A stretch of DNA of 22,883 nucleotides. Source: Chara braunii (lineage: Eukaryota; Streptophyta; Charophyceae; Charales; Characeae). A program made the translations under genes and the position numbers. The DNA is taken from assembly GCA_003427395.1 (NCBI GenBank), contig BFEA01000007.1, positions 3,202,435 through 3,225,317 on the forward strand. Reading direction: 5' to 3'. Each line of letters begins with the position of its first letter. Within the stretch, counting starts at the first letter, position 1. The notes under the pieces are model-generated. The model searched no databases. It was given only the letters and a program-made list of their open reading frames with translations, and was not told the DNA's origin. This document shows positions 10,987 through 17,514 of this stretch, piece after piece.

Positions 10987-11024
10987 CTGTCTCTTATACA
11001 CATCTAGATGTGTATAAGAGACAG
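10987..11024. other. Nextera mate-pair junction adapter (Tn5 mosaic ends), assembly contamination
   Basis: These 38 bases are the 19-base Tn5 mosaic end CTGTCTCTTATACACATCT followed immediately by its exact reverse complement. This is the junction adapter left when tagmented DNA is circularised for Illumina mate-pair libraries. It is flanked by identical 182-bp copies, as expected if a short circularised fragment was read around the junction and then assembled into the contig. It is not a native inverted repeat or a natural Tn5 insertion: no IS50 sequence is present. Confidence 0.97.
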
Positions 11025-11206
11025 ATCTTATACAGGCCCAATTCAGAAAGTCTATCTGACAGGATTACCTAAGCAAGGTAGGCCAACGGCCACGAACACA
11101 TTCTACCGTCCTTCCCCTAGCTTACCGAAGGCTAGGTGGAACTCAGACTAGCCAAAACGACTTATATCCCTACCCTACCCTAGAGCTAAGCCATACATGC
11201 GTAGAC
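11025..11206. repeat. 182-bp sequence, second copy (artefactual duplication)
   Basis: Exact repeat of 10805-10986 starting on the base after the adapter. One of the two copies is probably not in the genome. Confidence 0.93.
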
Positions 11207-11246
11207 CCCGTCATGCACATTTGGTGAGTACTGCAGCCAAACCCTG

Positions 11247-11336
11247 AGAAATCTGCCCCCACATTCCCCAACCCCCAACCCCCCAAAATCTGCCCCCATA
11301 TCCCCCATCCCCCATTCCCCAACCCCATCGCCCCCA
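11247..11336 (-). other. G-rich minus strand with many G-runs (possible G-quadruplex)
   Basis: On the minus strand this tract has about ten runs of four to six G separated by short loops (ggttggggaatggggga type), and the plus strand is correspondingly C-rich. It satisfies the usual G-quadruplex pattern several times over and lies directly beside the GT-repeat that follows. Confidence 0.6.
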
Positions 11337-11337
11337 G

Positions 11338-11500
11338 TTGTATGTTTTTTTGTGTGTTTGTGTGTGTTGTGTCTGTGTGTGTGTGTGTGTGTTCATTTGT
11401 GTTTGTGTGTGTTGTGTGTCTATGTGTGTGTGTTTATGTGTTTATGTGTTTGTGTGTGTTGTGTGTATGTCTGACTGTATGTCTGTGTGCGTGTGCGTAC
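11338..11500. repeat. Imperfect (GT)n microsatellite
   Basis: Interrupted GT/TGTT repeats. The Cys/Val-rich frames predicted across it are translations of the repeat and not genes. Confidence 0.9.
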
Positions 11501-11945
11501 GTCTTTTCTTCCTTTTTTTTATTTTTTTATCGTTTTGATTTTCTTAAAAATACACAGTAAAAAATAAAAAAATAAAAAAATGTTGTTGTACATCTTTGAA
11601 AGATCTACAACCCCATATTTTTTATTTGTTTTTCTGTTTTCGTTTTAGCCCTTAAAAAATCTCTATGAAACCCAAAAAAAAAATACTCATTTTTTATTGT
11701 GTTTATGTTTTTGTTTTTTTTTTCCAATATATCCAACATCAAAAAATAAAAGTAAAAATATAGGTTTGTAGTCTTCGAAAAGACCTACAACCCCAAATTT
11801 TGTTTTCGTTTTTGGATTATGTTTAGACCAGGAAAAAAATCATTGCGGACCCCGTTTATCCTCGTCCAACGGGCGTTTCAACAGGGATTCAACGAGGGTT
11901 CAACGCATGTTGAATAATTCAACGTGGAACCCACGTTGAATCAAA
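11501..11945. mobile_element. AT-rich segment with MITE-like hairpins, possible relic
   Basis: Two hairpin motifs of the form TTGTAG-loop-CTACAACCCC (about 11583-11620 and 11762-11800), each followed by an A/T run, match a motif in the core of the MITE at 8405-8445. The right side ends in nested palindromes: TTCAACGCATGTTGAA (11899-11914) and a perfect 10-bp hairpin (11918-11927 with 11931-11940, loop AAC). AT-rich core plus palindromic end is the layout of the 8051-8588 element, but the left end and target duplication are not identified. Confidence 0.4.
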
Positions 11946-12240
11946 AATTGGACACACAAGACACAAGGGTTTGCAATCAGCCAGTTGTACTCACGAGCAT
12001 GATTTGACATTGTCGCATGCTTTATATCACGACAGCGTTACCATAATACGACCACCTCTCTGTTCCGATAAGAACCTCGGGTGTGTCGCACATGAATACG
12101 CGCTTTTCCACCCATGACGTGAGACCATTTAGCGCTGCAACGGTGCCGAAGGCCAGCGTGCATTCGCGTGCTTCCCCAAGTGCACAAGGCCGAAGGGTTG
12201 CAGGGTATGCTTCCCCGAAAACGACCGCTCTTCGAGCCGC
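11946..12240. other. Unique sequence before the AT-rich organellar block
   Basis: Mixed composition, with a short frame at 12083-12274 that I do not regard as a gene. A partial internal repeat (gcttccccaag near 12171, gcttccccgaa near 12209) is the only feature. Confidence 0.45.
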
Positions 12241-12805
12241 CCTAAATTATATTGATTCATTTATTCATATTTAAATAATATTTATTGATATTTAAAATAT
12301 TATATTTATAAAATATTATTTTTTTCTATCTATATTCTATTGATGTATGCTTGTTACTAATGTATATTATTTGATAGAAATTCATGAAGTAAATACAAAA
12401 TATCTATTATTATTTGATTATATCATTTTATCATTCATTGGATTGATTTAGAAATTTGTCTAAATTAGCGTCTTACCTCAAAGCAGAACGATTGAGGGGA
12501 AACGAAACATGACGCTTTTAACTTTGTTCAAAAAAAACATTTTTCAGACAAGGAAATTAGTATGGTTTTTGACACGGTGCATTATAATAGATATAGATCT
12601 CTATCTATATCTATAATATATTAATAAGAATATATCTATAATAAATCTATAATAAGAATATATATCTAAAATATTTAAAATAATTATTTCTATGATCATA
12701 ATTTATATATTCATTTATATTTATATTCATTTATATTTATATATTCATTTATGATTGATACTATAATCAATATAATTTTTTTTTTAATTCCATGCAAATG
12801 AGACG
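12241..12805. other. Very AT-rich flank of the organelle-derived block
   Basis: Long A/T stretches with TATATCTATAATA-type simple repeats and two TTTATATTTATAT clusters. Composition suits organellar intergenic DNA and differs sharply from the sequence left of 12240, but no gene can be placed in it. Confidence 0.45.
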
Positions 12806-13018
12806 TTTGGTATTCCCTTTTTTCCTTTATTGATTCTGTTTTTTATTTCTTGTTTAGCGGAAACGAATCGTGCTCCTTTTGATTTACCAGAAGCGGAAGC
12901 TGAGTTAGTTGCAGGCTATAACGTAGAATATTCTTCCATGGGTTTTGCTTTTTTTTTTTTAGGGGAGTATGCTAATATGATATTAATGAGTAGTTTATGT
13001 ACTCTTTTATTTTTGGGT
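12806..13018 (+). pseudogene. nad1: Mitochondrial nad1 fragment
   Basis: The translation [20 protein letters not shown] and the following [15 protein letters not shown] and [20 protein letters not shown] match the most conserved part of NADH dehydrogenase subunit 1 (complex I, inner mitochondrial membrane), which includes quinone-site loop residues. About 71 codons of a protein of about 325 are present. Identity stops after LFLG, where the family continues GW; the next bases are unrelated and contain an N at 13036. There is no start or stop of its own. It is a fragment in a mosaic of other organellar pieces, so I read it as transferred DNA and not a working gene. Confidence 0.92.
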
Positions 13019-13056
13019 TTTAGCCATATATATATNTCTTTTTAAATTTAAGACGG

Positions 13057-13104
13057 AGCCTACGACCGGACTTGAACCGGAGGCCTTTCCCTTACCAAGG
13101 GAAT
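13057..13104 (-). pseudogene. trnT-GGU: 3' part of a mitochondrial-type tRNA-Thr (GGU)
   Basis: On the minus strand an anticodon arm TTCCC-TTGGTAA-GGGAA (perfect 5-bp stem, anticodon GGU) is followed by a T-arm with TTCAAGT loop and a 3' acceptor strand CGTAGGC with discriminator T. The matching 5' strand GCCTACG and the D-arm are absent: the sequence changes right after the anticodon stem at about 13105. The anticodon stem differs from what I recall of the plastid trnT-GGU, which suggests a mitochondrial origin. Confidence 0.7.
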
Positions 13105-13303
13105 GACTGTTTCATTGTAGTGGTTTGACTAGCCAACAATGGCGACAATTGAAGAATCTTTTATATGTCACTCATGGTCAAACTTTGTTTCCACCAAATG
13201 CTTTTTCTACGACCCTTCATGATACCGCAGAAGTATCGCGGAAATGCAATAAAATTGAAATGAATATTTGTCTATTGCATTCGTTAGATCAAATACAATT
13301 AGA

Positions 13304-13337
13304 GAGCGCAGTATGATGAAGATCGTATGCTGTGTTC
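13304..13337 (+). ncRNA. Group II intron domain V
   Basis: These 34 bases fold as the standard domain V: an 8-bp lower stem (GAGCGCAG with CTGTGTTC, including G-U pairs), a two-base bulge TG on the 3' side, a 6-bp upper stem (TATGAT with ATCGTA) and a GAAG tetraloop. The catalytic AGC triad is at 13305-13307. A weak domain VI-like hairpin follows (about 13339-13370). The host gene is not identifiable; plant organellar introns are the natural source. A 63-codon open frame (13125-13316) runs into domain V, as intron maturases often do, but I do not recognise its sequence. Confidence 0.8.
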
Positions 13338-13445
13338 GAGAAAAATGAATCGTGTGTCAAGTTTTTTCATTAGGTTATGGATTGATTTTCTGATTANTTA
13401 ACCAATCAATAAGTTGCCATAGTGACTTACTTCACGGGCGAGGAC

Positions 13446-13631
13446 TCTGGTATAATTAAAACCGTATATATAGAGTATAACTGCTACAGAAGCCCAATTT
13501 TGGGGTTTTATTTCAATTACTTCTACTCCTTGGTAATCAAACCCTAGCGGTCTATGCACTATATTCCATTTACTTAACCATGCAGATACTCTGCCTTGAA
13601 TTNCATTTTGTTTGATAGTTTCTTTGGTCAT
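13446..13631 (-). pseudogene. ndhJ: Plastid ndhJ, N-terminal fragment
   Basis: The first 62 codons from the ATG at 13629-13631 read as plastid NDH subunit [13 protein letters not shown], then [13 protein letters not shown] and [20 protein letters not shown]. NdhJ is about 160-170 residues and belongs to the thylakoid NDH complex of cyclic electron flow. Identity is lost after YGFNYTR, where the family has LRSQCAYDV, so about 100 codons are missing. Codon 10 contains an N (13603). The mitochondrial relative nad9 is clearly a worse match. This is the only recognisable plastid gene fragment in an otherwise mitochondrial-looking block. Confidence 0.88.
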
Positions 13632-13835
13632 TGAATTTATATCTCTCTTGTCAGATTCATTTTAATTCATTATTTATTCTTCTTTGAAACAACTCTCTAC
13701 AGGTATTTTCATAAATGACAAGAGATCATTGTTTGATAATTGTTGAGATAATAAAGTTAATAGAGTAGATGAAAACAAAGATAAAAAAGGAATTCATAAG
13801 TGATTTTTGTTATATTATTTCTAGATAGTAAAAAT

Positions 13836-13917
13836 TGTCGCTGTCCGGACTTGAACCCGAATGGACAAGCTGCAGGTACCTCATGCCTGTATGTTTACCA
13901 AATTTCATCACAACGGT
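13836..13917 (-). tRNA. tRNA-Leu-like sequence, anticodon read as GAG
   Basis: The minus strand gives an 82-base cloverleaf of the long-variable-arm class. The D-arm TGATGAAATTTGGTAAACAT matches organellar tRNA-Leu. The anticodon loop ATGAGGT lies on a weak stem (CAGGC/ACCTG), a variable arm follows, then a T-arm with loop TTCAAGT and one mismatch, and acceptor CAGCGAC plus A. The 5' acceptor strand (ACCGTTG) pairs at only five of seven positions, so it may be a decayed gene. Organellar Leu genes normally use UAG, UAA or CAA; here position 34 reads G. It lies about 200 bp upstream of the ndhJ fragment on the same strand. Confidence 0.55.
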
Positions 13918-14003
13918 CTTTCCTTTATAATCAACATCACAATAACTAACTATAAACATGTCAATGCAAGAACGAAAATTATATACATATATATGTATGT
14001 ATA

Positions 14004-14135
14004 TAGTATTAATACGGAAGTGTTTCGAGTATCCCAAACCCAAAAGGTTCCCCACATAGGTTTTTCCCAAAAACTTCCAGTAACTAGAGTGAAGAAGGTG
14101 AACAAAGCGCCTATTTTGGCACTAATCTTTGACAA
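14004..14135 (-). pseudogene. ccmC: Mitochondrial ccmC fragment (heme-handling WWD domain)
   Basis: The minus-strand frame contains KISAKIGALFTFFTLVTGSF, then WEKPMWGTFWVWDTRNTSVLI, the tryptophan-rich WWD segment of CcmC, which binds heme in the system I cytochrome c maturation pathway at the mitochondrial inner membrane. Plant CcmC has WGTWWVWDARLTS at this place. About 44 codons of about 240 remain; both sides change abruptly to unrelated sequence. It is distinct from plastid CcsA, whose tryptophan motif differs. Confidence 0.85.
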
Positions 14136-14276
14136 GCAAGTAAATTTGAACCACAAGCGTGGCCTTATCTTATCGTACAGAAAGCCCTCACCGTGGTGCT
14201 GGACAACATATACGATCCGGAATTTCTGGACTGTTCTCACGCGAAGCGTGCAATACTCCAGGTAGACCAAACATTC

Positions 14277-14316
14277 TTTAGCAAACCAATGCCTTCAGCC
14301 ACTCAGCCATACCTCC
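14277..14316 (-). pseudogene. trnS-GCU: 5' half of mitochondrial tRNA-Ser (GCU)
   Basis: GGAGGTATGGCTGAGTGGCT followed by GAAGGCATTGGTTTGCTAAA is the 5' half of plant mitochondrial trnS-GCU, up to and just past the anticodon. The 3' strand of the anticodon stem no longer pairs, so the copy is broken at about 14276. It starts two bases after the trnD end, in tandem on the same strand. Confidence 0.85.
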
Positions 14317-14317
14317 C

Positions 14318-14391
14318 CGGAAAAAACGGGATTTGAACCCTCGACTTCTGGCGTGACATACCAGCACTCTAACCAACTAAGCTATTTTCCC
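14318..14391 (-). tRNA. trnD-GUC: tRNA-Asp (GUC), mitochondrial type
   Basis: A 74-base complete cloverleaf: acceptor GGGAAAA/TTTTTCC, D-arm GCTTAGTTGGTTAGAGT, anticodon arm CTGGT-ATGTCAC-GCCAG (anticodon GUC, one G-U pair), T-arm GAGGGTTCAAATCCCGT, discriminator G. It differs from plastid trnD-GUC. It is intact by sequence but sits in a nuclear-looking mosaic, so transcription is doubtful. Confidence 0.85.
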
Positions 14392-14394
14392 ATC

Positions 14395-14467
14395 TGGGTA
14401 ATAACGGACTTGAACCGCTGACTCTCTCGGTGTAAACGAGGCACTCTACCAACTGAGCTAATTACCC
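14395..14467 (-). tRNA. trnV-UAC: tRNA-Val (UAC), mitochondrial type, no intron
   Basis: A 73-base complete cloverleaf: acceptor GGGTAAT/GTTATTACCC side, D-arm GCTCAGTTGGTAGAGT, anticodon loop TTTACAC (anticodon UAC) on CCTCG/CGAGA-type stem, T-arm GCGGTTCAAGTCCGT, discriminator A. Plastid trnV-UAC is interrupted by an intron; this one is not, which supports mitochondrial origin. It lies 3 bases from trnD and 7 bases from the nad3 stop, the spacing of a compact mitochondrial cluster. Confidence 0.88.
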
Positions 14468-14474
14468 AAATGTG

Positions 14475-14612
14475 NTATTCCCAATCTAAAGCGCCCTTCT
14501 TCCATTCATAAACAAAACCAATAGTTAAAATCAATAAAAAGACCATCATAGACCAAAATCCAAACAATCCTATTTTATTGAAAGAAACTGCCCAAGGAAA
14601 TAAAAAAGTAAC
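14475..14612 (-). pseudogene. nad3: Mitochondrial nad3, C-terminal fragment
   Basis: The frame [18 protein letters not shown] and then [20 protein letters not shown] and KGALDWE is the C-terminus of NADH dehydrogenase subunit 3 (complex I). The stop codon is written TAN (14475-14477) because base 14475 is N; A or G there gives a normal stop. Upstream, the frame meets a TAA and loses similarity, so about 46 codons of about 118 remain. nad3 followed by trnV, trnD and trnS on one strand looks like a single transferred mitochondrial segment. Confidence 0.93.
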
Positions 14613-14840
14613 TTATAAATATTGGTTGGAGGTACCTGGTCTCAAGCTAGGTCCATGTACAACCAGGGGGTCCAGCGTTTGTAAAATGATCGACCCTCAG
14701 GAACAACAAATTTTGACGAGTTTTCGACAAAAAAACTCGGTTTCAATTTCGTTCAAAAAATTAAAAATGTCCATTTTGACGAAATGATCGTTTAAAGTGA
14801 AAAATCATTCGGAGAACAGCGGAGAAGATTGAGAAACATC
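14613..14840. other. Junction sequence between nad3 fragment and satellite
   Basis: Contains an imperfect inverted pair around ggtacctggtctcaagctag and an A/T-rich stretch. No gene or organellar similarity is recognised. Confidence 0.4.
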
Positions 14841-14879
14841 AAACCTGGGAGAACATCGAACGTCTTTCTAAATTGATCG

Positions 14880-15210
14880 CCAACGACCATGTAGGCAATT
14901 GATCATTCAATCACGCGATCAATCAATCAATCAATCAATTGATTGAACAATCGAGCAATCGTTCAATCGACTACCCGACCATTCATCCGTTCAGCCGATA
15001 ACTCCATAATCCAAATGATCGACCAATATAAGAATCGATCAATTTAATCGATCAATTAATCGATCAAACAATCAATCAATCAATCGATCAATTAATCGAT
15101 CAATTAATCGATCAATTAATCGATCAAACAATCAATCAATCAACCAATCGATCAAACAATCAATTAATCGATCAAACAATCAATTAATCGATCAAACAAT
15201 CAATTAATCG

Positions 15211-15250
<40 letters not shown>

Positions 15251-15310
15251 GGCGATCAACATATCCATCAATCAACCAATAGATCAAATATCGTGAATGA
15301 GCAAGCGATT
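14880..15310. repeat. AATC/ATCG satellite
   Basis: Many short units of ATCAATCA, GATCAATTAATC and GATCAAACAATC type in blocks of 8-24 bases. The sequence is strongly self-complementary because of the repeated TCGATCAATTAATCGA palindromes. It is flanked by direct copies of AACCTGGGAGAACATCGAAC (14842 and 15440 onwards). Confidence 0.9.
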
Positions 15311-15379
15311 GAACCAATCAACAAATAAGCCGCTAGTAGCAGACAAGAATTGAGGGTGCTCTGTGATTTATGCCATATG

Positions 15380-15530
15380 TATATCAATCTATGAGGTGGG
15401 AATTCATTAAGAGAACATCAAACAACATTGAGAACATTGAACCTGGGAGAACATCGAACGTCCTTCACCAAAGGATATGCATTAGAGAACATCAAAGAAC
15501 ATTGAACCTCGTTCATCAACGAATATGGAT
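15380..15530. repeat. GAGAACATC-type repeats
   Basis: The phrase agAACATCaaa/gaACATTGAACCT recurs at about 15412, 15430, 15452 and 15484, matching a copy at 14830-14865 on the other side of the satellite. No coding sense. Confidence 0.65.
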
Positions 15531-15697
15531 CGCAACACAACAACTGTCATATTTTCTCTCACAACGATGCACTCTTGACTGTTGAGGATGAGGATGTCTG
15601 ACGTCCGGGTGTCGGCTGACATCGAATATTCTCTATTTGCCCAACAGGCAACCCCTGTTGTAGTCGAATTCGTTCCTAACACCCGGACCCGCAAAGG

Positions 15698-17388
15698 TCG
15701 AAGTTCGCCGGGATCCAGACTTCAGTCACTGCAGGAAGTTTTCGACTGAAATTCGGAGACATCCTAGATGTAGTCATTGTAGTGTAGAGGTGTTTCATTG
15801 AAGTTCATCGGGATCTGCACTACCTCTATTGCCATCTTTTATCGGTAATATGTGTAGTCCGGATCCCGTTGAACATCAATGAATCATCTCTTCATTGTGA
15901 TGACTACACCTAGGATGTCGACACATTTCAATCGAATACCACTTCCCGCAATGGTTGAAGTCCGGATCCCTGTGAACTTTGACTCTTGTGTTTACTTATT
16001 TCAACAAAAATCAGAACGCAAGGCATTGGAACGGACTTTTGCATACATGAACTTCACCTATATCCAGACTTCACATTTTGTCGACACGGGTCTGTCCTAG
16101 ATGTTGCTCTCCTACCGAGCTCCAAGTACAGTCGCTCTAGTGTTACATCGTGACGTCCGGAACCGTTGAACATCACAGTGAACATGCTGACACGTAACCT
16201 TCGAAGTTTGTCGGGATCCGAACTTCGCACATTGAGGGAATAAGTGTTGAGTCCAATTCCGGTAAGAGCAGGACTTTACCGCGATCCGAACTTCATATAT
16301 TGTCGACAAGGGTTGATGGGTGATGTTCACCCTAAACTGCAACCTTCGAAGTCACCGGGATCCGAATTTCGTGCATTAAGGAAAGATGAGGTCAGTCCAA
16401 TTTTGGTGACGGACGGATTGTGGTTCAGACGTAAGAATAAAAGGTATTTACTGTTGGACGTGTTTTTGGTGTGGTGCGATTGACCAAGTTCGCATAGCAA
16501 CAAACTTGATCAGAGTCCTGAAACGTGGCGGCCTTTCCACTGCACTGAAAAAATTTGGATAACGGTGAACTCGATCAGATTCCTGAAACCTCACAATGAA
16601 TACCGTTCGCTACACTTACCGCCATCCGGAGTCGTGGAATACCCCACTCACCACCCTGATCCGTAACATTTGAAGTTCGTCGGGATCAGAACTTCGAATA
16701 CTGACCGATTCCGATTACAACATGACTCCGGTCGACACAAACAGTCACCGCGAATATGAAATTTTCCTTTGTCCGAAGTTCGTGTGTTCTCCACACAAGG
16801 ATACTGAATAAGTTGGGATGCCGACGGACTTGGGAGTTCCGATCATCAACTACTCTCACTGAAACCCAGATGCCTTCGAATGACGTACTGAAGAACACCA
16901 TCTGTAACATGCGAAGTTTGCCGATATCCGAACTCCTAATGTCATTCGAAGTCTGTCGAGATCCTGACTTCGAATACTGATTCAGACCGATTTCAATCTT
17001 CTTTATCCGGTCGACAAAAACAGTGGACGCCAATATGAAGTTTTCTGCTGTCCGAACTTAGCATTTTCACGACACAAGGAGACTAAATAAGTTCGGATGC
17101 CGGTGGACTTCGGAGTTTCGTTCATCAACTACTCTTACTGAACCCCGGATGCCTTTGGATGACGCACTGAACAACACCATTTGTGACATACGAAGTTCGT
17201 CGGAATCCTAATTTCAAATATCATTGGAAAGGTCGTGGGCGGACCCATAATAGACGTTTGCCTATTTCCGAACTTCATATCTTGTGGTGAATCTGAAAAG
17301 TTCACTCGCATACACCTACTGCTTACATCGTGATACCCGCAAACACCTTGACTCACAATGTGCGAAGTTCGCTAGGATCCGAGCTTCG
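15698..17388. repeat. Left array of ~25-bp imperfect palindromes (GTCGGGATCCG core)
   Basis: Clear copies start near 15700, 15800, 15957, 16202, 16271, 16347, 16672, 16912, 16947, 17191 and 17363; weaker ones are at about 15860 and 16150. Each has an arm AAGTTCG, a centre around GGGATCC and an arm CGAACTTC. Flanking material is also repeated: a unit of about 145 bp (16202 and 16347) and one of about 279 bp (16665-17220). The copies are diverged, so the array is old. Confidence 0.8.
16665..17220. repeat. ~279-bp tandem duplication within the palindrome array
   Basis: The stretch from 16801 (actgaataagttgggatgcc) recurs from 17080 (actaaataagttcggatgcc), and both continue with CATCAACTACTCT and an ACTGAAGAACACCAT-like block before the next palindrome. 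The offset is about 279 bases. Confidence 0.8.
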
Positions 17389-17514
17389 ACTGCTGAAGGG
17401 ATGAGATTCGGTTGATTTGCGGTATTTGAGCGAATTTGTCATTGCAGAAGGCGTGTGTTGCCACTATTTCTGCACTGGCTTAATTTCAACCTTTCTTGTT
17501 CAATTGCAAATACA

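Noticed and set aside
10805-11206. Two identical 182-bp direct repeats around a perfect inverted repeat, resembling a young transposon or LTRs.
   Set aside because: The central inverted repeat is exactly the Tn5 mosaic-end junction adapter, so the structure is a library artefact.
11338-11560. Cys/Val-rich open frames.
   Set aside because: They are readings of the GT microsatellite.
13125-13316. 63-codon open frame ending inside domain V, possible intron maturase C-terminus.
   Set aside because: No maturase X-domain or zinc-finger residues are recognisable, and it is too short to support the claim.
13446-13631. Mitochondrial nad9 instead of plastid ndhJ.
   Set aside because: The [13 protein letters not shown] and IKPQNW segments are those of NdhJ and do not fit Nad9.
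15698-17388. Regularly recurring short palindromes resembling a CRISPR array.
   Set aside because: Spacing is irregular, copies are diverged, spacers are themselves repeated and the context is a plant nuclear genome with no cas genes.
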